Assembly: GCF_900465345.1 (NCBI RefSeq)
Contig: NZ_UEGO01000002.1
Location: 33,516-97,515 of the forward strand
Direction: 5' to 3'
Length of the DNA stretch: 64,000 nucleotides
From: Asaia bogorensis
GTDB lineage: Bacteria > Pseudomonadota > Alphaproteobacteria > Acetobacterales > Acetobacteraceae
The notes under the pieces were generated by a model, which searched no databases, was not told the DNA's origin, and saw only the letters and a program-made list of their open reading frames with translations. A program made the position numbers and the translations under genes. Below, piece by piece: positions 8,807-17,812 of the stretch. Positions within the stretch are counted from its first letter, which is position 1. Each line of letters opens with the position of its first letter.

Positions 8807-9456
8807 TGGCGACAGCAGTCGAAATGCGTTGCCTTGTGCTCAATGGCGCGACATTGGGTGCTTCCAGCGCAGGTGATGTGGCAGCGTTCGAGGGGCGTCG
8901 TTGTGTTGCCCATGTGGTCCTTCAGGATCTGGGAGCAACAGCGTCTCTCGCAGCACATTGCCGGGATTTTTTCCAGTTGCCCGGGTGGTCTGAAGGTCCC
9001 CAGCTTATCATAGCCGTGACGGGACCAGGGTCGTTTACGGGATTGCGGGCGAGTCTGGCGCTGGCCAATGGGCTCGCTCATGGTACTGGTGCGCGGCTTC
9101 GCGGTGTCACCACTGGGGCCTGCTTTCGTACCAGGCCAGGGCTGGAATCCGCAATCTGCCTGACACGGGCGCGTCGCGATCGCCTGTTTGCAGAATGGGC
9201 TGATGGTAGCTTCTGGGCGGGATCACCAACCGAGGTTCAGACCGGAGGCAACGCACCCCTCGTGGGCAATGGGGTGAGTATGATGACACCCGAAAAGCTC
9301 GGAAACAAAGAACTGGGTCCGAACGCTCTTGATATTCACATGATTTTGGCGGCGGGCCTGCAGGCGTCGGACAGTGGCATGCTTGAGCCGCTCTATATTG
9401 ATGCGCCTGAGGCCAAGCTACCGGCCCGCGGCCTGCGTCCAGCGCCACAGGCATGA
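8806..9456 (+). CDS. tsaB: tRNA threonylcarbamoyladenosine biosynthesis protein TsaB
   Basis: 216 residues with an ASKHA-fold N-terminal half, including the family signature GPGSFTGLRASLALANGLAHG near residues 68-88. It partners TsaD/TsaE in making the t6A37 modification on ANN-decoding tRNAs. The start overlaps the previous stop (TGATG), and the end overlaps rimI by four bases. tsaB-rimI linkage is typical of proteobacteria. Confidence 0.88.
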   Translation: MATAVEMRCLVLNGATLGASSAGDVAAFEGRRCVAHVVLQDLGATASLAAHCRDFFQLPGWSEGPQLIIAVTGPGSFTGLRASLALANGLAHGTGARLRGVTTGACFRTRPGLESAICLTRARRDRLFAEWADGSFWAGSPTEVQTGGNAPLVGNGVSMMTPEKLGNKELGPNALDIHMILAAGLQASDSGMLEPLYIDAPEAKLPARGLRPAPQA

Positions 9457-9917
9457 AGTCTGAAATTTCGGTTCTCGCATTACATTCTGCTCATGCACAA
9501 ATCTGCGCTGCTCTGCACCGGGACGCTTTTGCGGAGCCTGAACAATGGAGCGCTGCGGCCTTTGGAGAGTTGCTGAGCACGCCCGGTATTATAGGCTGGA
9601 TAATGACCGAAAATGCTGCGCCTGCAGGCATTCTGCTGGTGCGTCAGTGCCTTGATGAGGCCGAGATCCTGACAATTGCCGTTGCGCGGACTCATCAACG
9701 GAAGGGTCTTGCGCGCAGGATGATGCAAGAAAGCACGGAGCATCTCGTCAAGCGTGGTGCACGTTGTCTTTTTCTGGAAGTATCGGTTCGTAATGTCGCA
9801 GCGACTGCGCTTTACGAAGGCCAGGGATTTGTGGATTGCGGGCTGAGACGCTCTTATTATTCTGATGGAAGTGATGCATTGGTCATGCGTTATGATTTAC
9901 ATAACGAGATGCGGTAA
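9453..9917 (+). CDS. rimI: RimI-type GNAT N-acetyltransferase
   Basis: 154 residues with a GNAT fold. It has the acetyl-CoA loop VARTHQRKGLARRMM (R/Q-x-x-G-x-A type), then LFLEVSVRNVAATALYEGQGF, a hallmark of RimI, which acetylates the N-terminal alanine of ribosomal protein S18. It overlaps tsaB by four bases (ATGA). Its 3' end overlaps the convergent TusA-like gene by 28 bases. Confidence 0.85.
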   Translation: MKSEISVLALHSAHAQICAALHRDAFAEPEQWSAAAFGELLSTPGIIGWIMTENAAPAGILLVRQCLDEAEILTIAVARTHQRKGLARRMMQESTEHLVKRGARCLFLEVSVRNVAATALYEGQGFVDCGLRRSYYSDGSDALVMRYDLHNEMR

Positions 9918-10123
9918 TCACCTTCATCAGGATTCTGAGCGGCTGTGCATTCGGCTTTCTGTCCCAGCGTTTGAAGCAGGGCGAGCACATTGCGGCGCGT
10001 TTCTTCCCCCTTTAGAAATATGGCCAGTGCATCTCCACTCCTTGCCCGGTCCAGCGCCAGACGCACATGGACCGTGGTCATGGGGCATGTCTTATTAGTG
10101 ATATCAACAATTTGCATCGTCAT
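9890..10123 (-). CDS. TusA-family sulfur-carrier-like protein
   Basis: 77 residues with the TusA/SirA/YedF pattern: DITNKTCPMTTVHVRLALDRARSGDALAIFLKGEE. The Cys-Pro pair is the persulfide-carrying motif. Its role would be sulfur relay in the cytosol, but the acceptor is unknown. The start ATG has AAAGGA nine bases upstream; a second ATG lies two codons in. It is convergent with rimI. Confidence 0.78.
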   Translation of the reverse strand: MTMQIVDITNKTCPMTTVHVRLALDRARSGDALAIFLKGEETRRNVLALLQTLGQKAECTAAQNPDEGDYRISLCKS

Positions 10124-10223
10124 TGTATTGTTGTCCTTTATCTAATTAATATATTTTCTTGAACTATATGTTTTATTCAGTGTATTCGTTTTTGGTGCAT
10201 GTATTGGACGGAAGGAAATTTAT

Positions 10224-10622
10224 ATGTCAAACGATTCAGATAACTTAATTTTGCAAAAGCTAACAACGCAGATCATTTCTGCCTATGTGGCACATAATGA
10301 AGTTTCTGGTCAGGACCTGCCAAATCTCATTCGGATGATTCATCAGACTTTATCCAATGTTGCCAATACAAAGCCCGAAATTGTCAAACCGACACCCGCA
10401 GTGCCGCCAAAGAAATCAGTATTTCCGGATTATATCATCTGTCTCGAGGATGGCAAAAAGCTGAAGCTGCTGCGTCGCCATCTCCAGACCGTTTATGACA
10501 TGACACCCCAGCAGTACCGTGAGCGCTGGGATCTGCCGCCAGAGTATCCCATGGTGGCACCCAACTACGCCAGCCATCGCTCGAATCTCGCGCGCAAGAT
10601 CGGTCTTGGCCACCGTCGATGA
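10224..10622 (+). CDS. mucR: Ros/MucR-family transcriptional regulator
   Basis: 132 residues. The C-terminal half (DYIICLEDGKKLKLLRRHLQTVYDMTPQQYRERWDLPPEYPMVAPNYASHRSNLARKIGLG) is the conserved MucR/Ros domain, but the first Cys-x2-Cys of the prokaryotic zinc finger is reduced to a single Cys (ICLEDG), as in MucR variants that bind DNA without a full Cys2His2 site. It is a likely global regulator of surface and cell-cycle genes. It is preceded by about 100 AT-rich bases, unlike the surrounding sequence. Confidence 0.88.
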   Translation: MSNDSDNLILQKLTTQIISAYVAHNEVSGQDLPNLIRMIHQTLSNVANTKPEIVKPTPAVPPKKSVFPDYIICLEDGKKLKLLRRHLQTVYDMTPQQYRERWDLPPEYPMVAPNYASHRSNLARKIGLGHRR

Positions 10623-10688
10623 GAAAGGCACCCTTTGTCGGATACTTAACGTTGGCAAAGGGCAGTTTTTTCGGCTACGCCGTATGCC

Positions 10689-11180
10689 ATGGTATCTGAA
10701 GCGAAAGCTGACGCGAAGCGAAGCGGGCGGGCTCAGGAAGAGTCGCGCATCGGGCAATTATGTATCGACCGAGGCCTCAAGATGACGGGGCAGCGCCGCG
10801 TCATCGCGCGCGTCTTGTCCGAGGCTGAGGATCATCCGGATGTAGAGGAGCTTTATCGTCGCGCCTCGCAACTCGATGCACGGATTTCCATCGCAACAGT
10901 CTATCGTACTGTTCGTCTGCTCGAGGAGAAAGGCATTCTCGAGCGTCGTGATTTCGGTGGCGGGCGTGCGCGATATGAGGCCAGCGAGCCAGGGCACCAG
11001 CACCATTATCATCTTATTGATGTCGATTCCGGCCATGTCGTCGAATTCGAAGACGAAGACCATGCAGCTTTGATGGAGGCTCTGGCCCGGCGTCTGGGCT
11101 TCGATCTGGTATCGCATCGTCTCGAACTTTTCGGTCGCCGTATGCCCCGGAAAGCGGACGGCTCGACAGGTCAGGATTGA
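10689..11180 (+). CDS. fur: Fur-family metalloregulator (Fur/Mur)
   Basis: 163 residues. The winged-helix part has GLKMTGQRRVIARVL and ARISIATVYRTVRLLEEKGILERR. The metal-binding part has PGHQHHYHLIDVDSGHVVEFED. The C-terminal Cys-x2-Cys pairs of E. coli Fur are absent, as in alphaproteobacterial Fur/Mur and some Irr proteins, so iron versus manganese sensing cannot be decided. The basic N-terminal extension may be trimmed by a later start. Its stop overlaps olsB. Confidence 0.85.
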   Translation: MVSEAKADAKRSGRAQEESRIGQLCIDRGLKMTGQRRVIARVLSEAEDHPDVEELYRRASQLDARISIATVYRTVRLLEEKGILERRDFGGGRARYEASEPGHQHHYHLIDVDSGHVVEFEDEDHAALMEALARRLGFDLVSHRLELFGRRMPRKADGSTGQD

Positions 11181-12079
11181 TGAGCGCCAAACCTTCCCAC
11201 GCCGACATACTGCGCCTTCTGGTTACGGATGGCGAGAACACACCCTCAGCCGGTCAGACGCTCTCAAGCCTCGATCTGTCCCGGGATTCCTTCCCGGAAC
11301 TACGGGGAGGGCAGCTTGGCGTGCGTATAGCTGCAACCGACGCTGAGCGCGAAGCCGCACAGGCCTTGCGCTATCGCGTATTTTTTGAGGAAATGGGCGC
11401 CCGTGCAGACGAACGCACAGCGCGTCTCAAGCGCGATATCGACGATTTCGACGAGGTGGCAGACCATCTTCTGGTAATTGACCATGCCGTGTCATCTGGC
11501 GCCGAAGGTGTGGTGGGGACCTACCGTCTGCTCACGAGTGACAAGGCGGCTCAGCTCGGGCGTTTCTATACCTCAAGTGAATACGACATCTCGACCCTCA
11601 CCGAGTTTCCGGGTCGTTTGCTTGAGGTGGGTCGCTCCTGTGTAGATCAGCGTTACCGTGGTCGCTCGGCCATGCAATTATTGTGGCGCGGTATTGCTTC
11701 CTATATCTTCCTGCATCGCATTGATGTTCTGTTTGGCTGCGCAAGCCTGCCGGGAACAAACCCCGATCTCATGGCAGATGAACTGACCTATCTTTATCAC
11801 AACCATCTTGCGCCGCCGGCCCTTCGCATCCGCGCCCTGCCGGACCGGTATGTGGATATGCAGCGCAGTGATCCGCATCTGCTTGATCATCGCAAATGCC
11901 TGTCAAAGCTGCCACCGCTCATCAAGGGATATCTGCGTCTTGGGGGGTTCATCGGCGATGGAGCTGTGGTGGATGAGCAATTCAATACGACAGATGTGGC
12001 GGTCCTCGTCAAAAGCGAGCTTTTGGCTGACAAGTACTATCGTCATTATGAGCGTCGTCTGAGAGACGCTCTCGAATAA
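11180..12079 (+). CDS. olsB: OlsB-like L-ornithine N-alpha-acyltransferase
   Basis: About 299 residues with a GNAT/autoinducer-synthase-like acyltransferase fold: LGVRIAATDAEREAAQALRYRVFFEEMGA, then LLEVGRSCVDQRYRGRSAMQLLWRGIASYIF and HLAPPALRIRALPDRY. OlsB transfers 3-hydroxyacyl groups from ACP to ornithine, the first step of phosphate-free ornithine lipids. The ATG at 11180 overlaps the fur stop by one base. lnt follows after 15 bases, making a membrane-lipid/lipoprotein pair. Confidence 0.8.
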   Translation: MSAKPSHADILRLLVTDGENTPSAGQTLSSLDLSRDSFPELRGGQLGVRIAATDAEREAAQALRYRVFFEEMGARADERTARLKRDIDDFDEVADHLLVIDHAVSSGAEGVVGTYRLLTSDKAAQLGRFYTSSEYDISTLTEFPGRLLEVGRSCVDQRYRGRSAMQLLWRGIASYIFLHRIDVLFGCASLPGTNPDLMADELTYLYHNHLAPPALRIRALPDRYVDMQRSDPHLLDHRKCLSKLPPLIKGYLRLGGFIGDGAVVDEQFNTTDVAVLVKSELLADKYYRHYERRLRDALE

Positions 12080-12094
12080 GATCTGGAGTAAACT

Positions 12095-13621
12095 GTGACT
12101 TTCCGGCTCTGGAAGTTTTCCCGCCCGCCGAGCCGGCTTCCATTTTCCACCGGGAAAATGATTCTGGCTGATCTCGTCGTCGGCGCACTCGCTTCGCTGG
12201 CGCTCCCGCCTCTATACTGCCTGCCGGCGCTTGCCCTGGGCCTTCTCTACCTCTATCGCTGCACCCAGGACGCGGCGAGCAATCGCCAGTTGGCCTTGCA
12301 TGCCTTCCTCTTCGGGCTCGGTTATCACACGGCCGCCTTGTCATGGCTGACCAATGCCATACTGACCCGGGCACACGAATTCTGGTGGGCCGTACCCATT
12401 GCGGCACCGGGCTGTGCGCTCATCCTCGCGCCTTTCATCATGGTGCCCGTATTGCTATGCCGCCTCATGCCCGAAGGCCTATCGCGTATGGTCATGCTGG
12501 CGGCACTCTGGACGCTGGCCGACATGGCGCGCGTTTTCATTTTTACGGGTTTCCCCTGGAATCCGACTGGTAGCGTGTTCGAGCTTCCCGGTCTTGTGGG
12601 TGATGTCCTCATCCAGCCAGCTTCGATCATAGGCGTGGATGGCCTTACCCTGATTGCCGTTCTGATCGGGTTGCTGGTTTGGCATGGGCAAAAGGCGCGG
12701 CTTTGCCTTTTGGGAGCGCTCTGCATGTGGGGTGCATGGGGCATGTATAGCCTGACGCATCCGCGACTTATGCCCGTCAAGAATCCTGTGGTGGCCCTGC
12801 TCCAGGGAAATGTGAGCGAACAGGATATCCTCTCGCGTGATGGTGCCATGAAGGCATTCAGGCTTTATCTGCGTCTGACGAATGAAGCCGTGGCGAGGGC
12901 CCGAGATCTCGGGGAAGATCGCAGTCTTGTCTATCTATGGCCGGAATCAGGCTTTCCCGGACTTCTCGACGAGGATGAGCCGGCAAGGCGCATGATTGCC
13001 CAGGCAGCGGATGGTGCATGGGGGATGATCGGCTCGGACCGGCGCGACGTAAATAACCGGTTTTACAACAGCATCTTCGCTCTCGATGAAAGCGGGCGGA
13101 TCAGGGCAGTCTATGACAAGTCTACTCTGGTGCCTTTTGGGGAATATCAGCCACGCTTCATACCGTTCAATCTTCTGCCGGATCAGCTCACGCCGGGCAA
13201 GGGTCTCACCACATGGTCACTTCCCGCTCTGGGGGCCGTCGGACCGCTGGTTTGCTACGAGATCATATTCTCAGCCCAGGTTGTGGGGGGCAAACGCCCG
13301 GACTGGCTGGCTAATATCACCAATGATGCATGGTTCGGGAACAGCGCTGGGCCGCGTCAGCATCTGGCTACAGTCAGAATCCGGGCTGTGGAGGAAGGTC
13401 TGCCTGTCGTCCAGTCTGCCAATATGGGCGTGACAGCTGCTTTTGACGGAGCTGGGCACGAATTGTCGCGCCTCCCCTGGGGCCAGGCTGGCAGTCTGGT
13501 GGTCGCCCTGCCTTCGCCGCACCAGCCTACGATCTTCTCGCGTTGCGGAAGAACTGTTCCGCTCGGCTTGTGTGCTCTTGCCGTGATGGTGGCTGTTTTT
13601 CTTGGGTATCGTCGCAAATAG
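12095..13621 (+). CDS. lnt: Apolipoprotein N-acyltransferase
   Basis: 508 residues with a GTG start. Several N-terminal membrane helices are followed by a periplasmic nitrilase-fold domain. The catalytic triad is visible: Glu284 (WPESGFPG), Lys342 (YDKSTLVPFGEY) and Cys387 (VCYEIIF). It adds the third acyl chain to outer-membrane lipoproteins. Length and residue spacing match the family closely. Confidence 0.93.
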   Translation: MTFRLWKFSRPPSRLPFSTGKMILADLVVGALASLALPPLYCLPALALGLLYLYRCTQDAASNRQLALHAFLFGLGYHTAALSWLTNAILTRAHEFWWAVPIAAPGCALILAPFIMVPVLLCRLMPEGLSRMVMLAALWTLADMARVFIFTGFPWNPTGSVFELPGLVGDVLIQPASIIGVDGLTLIAVLIGLLVWHGQKARLCLLGALCMWGAWGMYSLTHPRLMPVKNPVVALLQGNVSEQDILSRDGAMKAFRLYLRLTNEAVARARDLGEDRSLVYLWPESGFPGLLDEDEPARRMIAQAADGAWGMIGSDRRDVNNRFYNSIFALDESGRIRAVYDKSTLVPFGEYQPRFIPFNLLPDQLTPGKGLTTWSLPALGAVGPLVCYEIIFSAQVVGGKRPDWLANITNDAWFGNSAGPRQHLATVRIRAVEEGLPVVQSANMGVTAAFDGAGHELSRLPWGQAGSLVVALPSPHQPTIFSRCGRTVPLGLCALAVMVAVFLGYRRK

Positions 13622-13671
13622 ATAATAAAAAGTTAATCGGCGCCATTAGGTGCTTGTGATTAACCCCCAAT

Positions 13672-14187
13672 ATGAGTCCTTACTGCATGAGTAATACCGC
13701 GAAAAGCGCTTCGGCGGCTGGTCCAATAGATGCACTCGTCGGCGCACGGATCAGGTTGCGGCGGACATTGCTGGGCATGTCCCAGGAGAAGCTTGGCGCT
13801 GCACTTGGGCTGACGTTCCAGCAGGTGCAGAAATACGAGCGTGGGGCAAACAAGGTTGGAGCAAGCCGGCTTTACGAGATGTCACGTGTCCTGAATGTAC
13901 CAATCGGTTTTTTCTTCGATGATCTGGCGGGCGTGGCGAGCACACATAACGGACGCGGGAACCGGGTAGCCGCTTTTGCTCCCGGGTTTTCCGAGGCACC
14001 TTCCTCTTTCAATAATGATGACTCTCAGAGCAGCCTTGCTGCTGATGGCTCGATGCAAGGATCAGCGATGGGCCAGCAGCTTGATATGCTGTCTGCTGAA
14101 CTCCTGCACGCTTTCCAGAACATCTCGGATGCCAAGGTAAGGCTTCAGCTGGTCAATCTGGTGAAAAGCATGGCATCCTTGGTCTGA
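13672..14187 (+). CDS. XRE-family transcriptional regulator
   Basis: 171 residues (166 if ATG 13687 is used; neither start has a clear ribosome-binding site). The helix-turn-helix lies at about residues 24-78: ALVGARIRLRRTLLGMSQEKLGAALGLTFQQVQKYERGANKVGASRLYEMSRVL. The C-terminal half is Ser/Gln-rich and then helical (ELLHAFQNISDAKVRLQLVNLVKSMA), probably for oligomerisation. Targets are unknown. Confidence 0.85.
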   Translation: MSPYCMSNTAKSASAAGPIDALVGARIRLRRTLLGMSQEKLGAALGLTFQQVQKYERGANKVGASRLYEMSRVLNVPIGFFFDDLAGVASTHNGRGNRVAAFAPGFSEAPSSFNNDDSQSSLAADGSMQGSAMGQQLDMLSAELLHAFQNISDAKVRLQLVNLVKSMASLV

Positions 14188-14220
14188 GGCGGGACCGCGG
14201 ATTTTCTGCTGCACCATCAC

Positions 14221-14934
14221 CTACTCCCGACGCAAGACCTTGTCTGTCACGAAAGAGGCCAGTTTACCCGCGGTGAAATCCTTTTTCAGCCTGACCTCGT
14301 CATACTCATGCTCAACCCAATGCATAAAGGGGACGCGCCCTTCGGCCTCGGCCTGATAGCGCAGGACAAATGCGTCCAGAATGCCGGTACGCGCCCGGTT
14401 GAAATGCCCGAAACGCCAGTGCAACTGGCGCAGTGCCTGAGCAGCTGTCCCACCCTCGAACAGAATGACCAGTGCCGAGGCCAGGCCTGCACGGTCAGCG
14501 CCCGATTTGCAGTGCATGAGCATCGGGCGTTCGATCTGCGCATATAACCCGGCAAAGCGCAGGATCCTGTCCCGGTGCGGTGCGCCACGGCTTTCGAAAG
14601 CCATGTCGATATGATCGAGGCCCAGTGTCTGCGCGGCCTGCCGTGAGAGGGCATCGGAGCCGCAGCGCCGATGCCCGCGCAGATTAACCAGAGTGCGCAG
14701 GCCCAGCTTCCGCTTGAGCCGGGCCAGCCGCGCGGGTGTGGGGTGATTGCAGCGATAGACCTTGCCCGGCACGACGGTAGCGAGATTGGTCCAAGGTAGA
14801 CGGAAAATGGCATGATCGACGAAGAGACTGTCGATCCACGCCTTGCGTCGGCCTGTGGCAGTTGCCAGCGATCCATCAAACACGAAAAACTCTCCCCCGA
14901 TTTGCTGTGCGATGCCTGCCGCACCCGACATCAT
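14221..14934 (-). CDS. Tyrosine/dual-specificity phosphatase family protein
   Basis: 237 residues with the signature CX5R P-loop in MLMHCKSGADRAGLASAL. Upstream, GKVYRCNHPTPARLARLKRKLGLRTLVNLRGHRR is typical of bacterial DSP-like phosphatases. The general-acid Asp is not obvious. The substrate is unknown, possibly a lipid phosphate or phosphoprotein. It is transcribed divergently from the following lipoprotein gene. Confidence 0.82.
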   Translation of the reverse strand: MMSGAAGIAQQIGGEFFVFDGSLATATGRRKAWIDSLFVDHAIFRLPWTNLATVVPGKVYRCNHPTPARLARLKRKLGLRTLVNLRGHRRCGSDALSRQAAQTLGLDHIDMAFESRGAPHRDRILRFAGLYAQIERPMLMHCKSGADRAGLASALVILFEGGTAAQALRQLHWRFGHFNRARTGILDAFVLRYQAEAEGRVPFMHWVEHEYDEVRLKKDFTAGKLASFVTDKVLRRE

Positions 14935-14977
14935 CCGTCAATTGCCGCCAGTGAATGAGGTTGATACAAGATTCGTC

Positions 14978-15286
14978 ATGCGTTCAGCCTCGCTCCTCCT
15001 CTCTCTGATGGTTCTTGCCGGCTGCGCGGATAATACATTCGGCCCCCCGAAGCCGGATCTGGCCGTCAATGGTCCACCGGGCCATCCGCCCGGTCAGCCA
15101 CCCCATCGCGATCGCATGGCTCGCGCCTATGCTTCGCTGCCGGTTGCCATACCGGGCATGGATGGGGCGTCGGGTCCGCCGGTTCTGCCAGGCCTCGCTA
15201 CCGAGACCGTGACGACCAGTGAGGTCAAACCGCAATATGCCGTGCCCGATGCCGAGGTCTCCTACGGCAAGAGAGGAAATCCATGA
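14978..15286 (+). CDS. Small lipoprotein, function unknown
   Basis: 102 residues with a lipoprotein signal peptide (MRSASLLLSLMVLAGC, lipobox LAGC, acylated Cys16). The mature part is Pro/Gly-rich and likely extended. The frame is open further upstream, but ATG 14978 begins the signal peptide. It overlaps the methyltransferase gene by four bases (ATGA), so they are translationally coupled. Confidence 0.72.
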   Translation: MRSASLLLSLMVLAGCADNTFGPPKPDLAVNGPPGHPPGQPPHRDRMARAYASLPVAIPGMDGASGPPVLPGLATETVTTSEVKPQYAVPDAEVSYGKRGNP

Positions 15287-16029
15287 GCGACTTCGTCACC
15301 GGGCATTATGGTCCTCGCGCCAATGATTATGTCAGCAGCCAGACTCATGCGGCTGGGGAGGATCTGGAGCGTCTCGTCGCCCTGCTGCGTGAAGAGCCCC
15401 CCGGTGTGGCCCTCGATCTCGGCTGTGGCGGCGGTCATGTGAGCTATGCCATGGCGCCGTTCTGCGGGCAGGTCGTGGCTTATGACCCGACATTGAGCAT
15501 GGCTCTTGCCGTCAGGAACGAGGCAGAGCGCCGTGGACTGACCCGGATTCGCCCTGTCGGAGGTTTTGCGGAATCCCTGCCCTTTGCAGAGGGCATTTTT
15601 GATGTGGTGGCCAGCCGCTTCAGTGCCCATCACTGGCGCGACCTGCAGGAGGGGCTCAATGAGGCGCGCCGCGTGCTGCGACGGGGCGGTCTGGGGATCT
15701 TTATCGACACGGTCGCCCCAGAGGCCCCTATGGCCGATTCCGTGCTGCAGGCGATCGAAACCCTGCGCGATCCCTCGCACATGCGCAATTATCGCGTCTC
15801 GGAGTGGAGACGCAGTCTTGAAAGCGCTGGATTTGCGCTGGAGGACTATCAGCCCTTGCGTCTGAAGCTCGACTTCACCTCATGGGTCGCGCGAACCCGG
15901 ACGCCCGCCTTGCATCAGCAGGCCATCCTGTCGCTTCAGGAGGCGACGGATGCCGGAACCCGACAGCATTTTGCTGTCGAGGCTGATGGAAGCTTTACAC
16001 TCGATACGGCGCTTTTCACGGTACGTTAA
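15283..16029 (+). CDS. Class I SAM-dependent methyltransferase
   Basis: 248 residues of the UbiE/Methyltransf_11 type. Motif I is VALDLGCGGGHVSY (about residues 45-58), followed by VVAYDPTLSMA, and the post-I acidic region is FAEGIFDVVASRFSAHHW. The substrate is unknown. The start overlaps the lipoprotein stop. Confidence 0.85.
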   Translation: MSDFVTGHYGPRANDYVSSQTHAAGEDLERLVALLREEPPGVALDLGCGGGHVSYAMAPFCGQVVAYDPTLSMALAVRNEAERRGLTRIRPVGGFAESLPFAEGIFDVVASRFSAHHWRDLQEGLNEARRVLRRGGLGIFIDTVAPEAPMADSVLQAIETLRDPSHMRNYRVSEWRRSLESAGFALEDYQPLRLKLDFTSWVARTRTPALHQQAILSLQEATDAGTRQHFAVEADGSFTLDTALFTVR

Positions 16030-16052
16030 AGCGCGATGCCGGTCATGGCGTG

Positions 16053-16232
16053 TCAGTCTGACAGGGGGCGGGCTTCTTCCGGCAGCATCACCGGAATGCC
16101 GTCGCGCACAGGGTAAGCAAGGCGGGCCCCCTTGCTGACAAGCTCCTGAGCCTCGCGGTCATAGATGAGCGCTTCCTTCGTCACCGGGCAGACAAGCATG
16201 GAAAGAAGGCGGGGATCGAGATCCTGAGCCAT
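16053..16232 (-). CDS. Trm112-family small protein
   Basis: 59 residues, too short for many gene finders. It reads [19 protein letters not shown]... then [18 protein letters not shown], the Trm112/UPF0434 pattern. Eukaryotic Trm112 activates methyltransferases; the bacterial role is unclear. Only one of the usual CPxC cysteines is kept (VCPVTK). It is convergent with a methyltransferase gene. Confidence 0.85.
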   Translation of the reverse strand: MAQDLDPRLLSMLVCPVTKEALIYDREAQELVSKGARLAYPVRDGIPVMLPEEARPLSD

Positions 16233-16341
16233 AGGTGAATCCTTCTGATGGATGGGAGAGGGGGTTGAATGGCCTCGACCCTGCCTTCGTCATTCCTCTT
16301 TTAAAGGGGAAGAAGGCAGGATGGCAGCCGCGAGGCGTGGC

Positions 16342-17307
16342 TCAGGAAAAGAGCAGGGCTGACAGCTTGCGTCGCGCGGGTAAGGTTGCCGGATCGGTAT
16401 TGCCCCAGGCTTCGAAGAACCGCAGCAATTCGGCGCGCGCTGCGCCGTCATTCCACTCGCGGTCCTGTTTGATGATGGCAAGCAGCGTGTCTGCTGCCTC
16501 TGATTTATGACCCGCACCATTCAGGGCTCCAGCCAGACGAAAGCGCAAAGCAAGATCGTCTGGAGAAGCCGCACACTCTGCCCGGAGCCCGTCGAGCGCC
16601 GAGGCTGCCTGATGGCTCTCCTTATGCAGGGCCAGGGCCGCGCGTGCGCCTGTCACTGCCGGGTGCTCCGCCAGCTTGGGTGGTACCTGACTCAGGGCTT
16701 CGTCCGCACCTTCATCATCACCCAGCGCCGTCAGCGCCCGGATCATGCCGCCCCAGCCCTCGGGGTTTTCCGGCTCGATCTCAAGCAGCGAGGCAAACAG
16801 CCCGGCGGCTTCCTCTGCCTGACCCTCCTGCAGGGCAGCCGAGGCCGCGGCAAGGATATCCGCGCTTGGCAGCGTGGCACCGGTCGCCTTGACGATCTGC
16901 TCGATAAAGCGGCGCACTTCGCTCTCGGGCTGGGCGCCCTGCAGGATGTCGACAATCTGGCCTTTATAGAAGGCCGCCACGAGCGGGATCGACTGGATGG
17001 GCAGGCCGACCTGAGCCAGTTGGGCAGCGAGAGCGGCATTGGCCTCGATATCGACCTTGACCAGCTTGACCCGACCGCCGGCCGCCGTCACGGCTCGCTC
17101 GAGCACGGGGGTCAGTTGCTTGCAGGGTCCGCACCAGGGCGCCCAGAAATCCACAAGTACGGGAAGCTGCCGGCTGGCTTCGAGCACCTCAGGCATGAAG
17201 CTGCGTTGATCGGCATCGACGATGAGTGCACCCGGTGTGCCGGGAGACGAGGTCACGCCTGCGTCGTTTCCGGGCTGGGGGCGATTCTGCCCAATGATAT
17301 AGTCCAT
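16342..17307 (-). CDS. CnoX/YbbN-type thioredoxin-TPR protein
   Basis: 321 residues. The thioredoxin domain (about 25-140) has the active-site WCGPC in LVDFWAPWCGPCKQLTPVLERAV. Tetratricopeptide-like helices follow (LQEGQAEEAAGLFASLLEIEPENPEGWGGMIRAL). This matches chaperedoxin-like proteins that protect substrates under oxidative stress. The start MDYIIGQNRPQ (ATG at 17307) is chosen over upstream in-frame starts, whose extra residues are low-complexity. Confidence 0.87.
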   Translation of the reverse strand: MDYIIGQNRPQPGNDAGVTSSPGTPGALIVDADQRSFMPEVLEASRQLPVLVDFWAPWCGPCKQLTPVLERAVTAAGGRVKLVKVDIEANAALAAQLAQVGLPIQSIPLVAAFYKGQIVDILQGAQPESEVRRFIEQIVKATGATLPSADILAAASAALQEGQAEEAAGLFASLLEIEPENPEGWGGMIRALTALGDDEGADEALSQVPPKLAEHPAVTGARAALALHKESHQAASALDGLRAECAASPDDLALRFRLAGALNGAGHKSEAADTLLAIIKQDREWNDGAARAELLRFFEAWGNTDPATLPARRKLSALLFS

Positions 17308-17526
17308 GGAATCTCTCTGTCCCGATGATGCACGGCTTTTCGCTGGCATCACCTGTTGATCATCATGGCTACAAGATTGTTCTGAAGCGTGCAGGACGCA
17401 AGCCCAGGGCTGGGTACGCGGCGGCCTGAGAGGCCACCAAGAAAGAAAAGCAAAAAAAAAGCATGTTTTTTGAAAAACCCTCTTGCGCGCCACGGCCTCA
17501 GGCAGTAATTACCCGTCCAACGGAAC
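17308..17526 (+). other. Intergenic region before tRNA-Gly
   Basis: About 219 bases with no supported gene. It contains an A-run (17452-17460) followed by ATGTTTTTTG and must hold the tRNA promoter and the thioredoxin upstream region. Confidence 0.35.
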
Positions 17527-17601
17527 GCGGGCGTAGCTCAGGGGTAGAGCACAACCTTGCCAAGGTTGGGGTCGTGGGTTCGAATCCCATCGCCCGCTCC
17601 A
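17527..17601 (+). tRNA. tRNA-Gly (anticodon GCC)
   Basis: A full cloverleaf is visible: acceptor GCGGGCG/CGCCCGC, D-stem GCTC/GAGC, anticodon stem CAACC/GGTTG with loop TTGCCAA (anticodon GCC at 17559-17561), T-stem GTGGG/CCCAT with TTCGAAT loop, and encoded CCA. It decodes GGC/GGU. Accessory DNA begins just after it, so it is a likely integration site. Confidence 0.96.
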
Positions 17602-17632
17602 GATTTTCCAAGGAAAATCAGACGGATACGAG

Positions 17633-17664
17633 GAAGCCGCCGCAAGGCGGCTTTCGTCGTTTTG
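17633..17664 (+). terminator. Intrinsic terminator after tRNA-Gly
   Basis: Stem AAGCCGCC/GGCGGCTT with GCAA loop followed by TCGTCGTTTT. A smaller GATTTTCC/GGAAAATC hairpin sits between it and the tRNA (17602-17619). Confidence 0.75.
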
Positions 17665-17669
17665 GGGTG

Positions 17670-17690
17670 TGGTGTCCACATGGTGTCCAC
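17670..17690 (+). repeat. Tandem TGGTGTCCAC repeat near island border
   Basis: TGGTGTCCAC at 17670-17679 and again at 17681-17690, 11-bp period, just beyond the tRNA terminator. It could be part of a recombinase arm or core site (inference); no second copy was found in the window. Confidence 0.5.
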
Positions 17691-17812
17691 CGCGAGGCTG
17701 AATCTGTGATGGCCTTAGCGGAGACACACACTTGTTTTGCGGTCCTGATCGCGCCGTCAATTCGTATCAATCGTTATTGTCGGTGTGCGCGGCTCACATC
17801 GGTACTCTGCGC

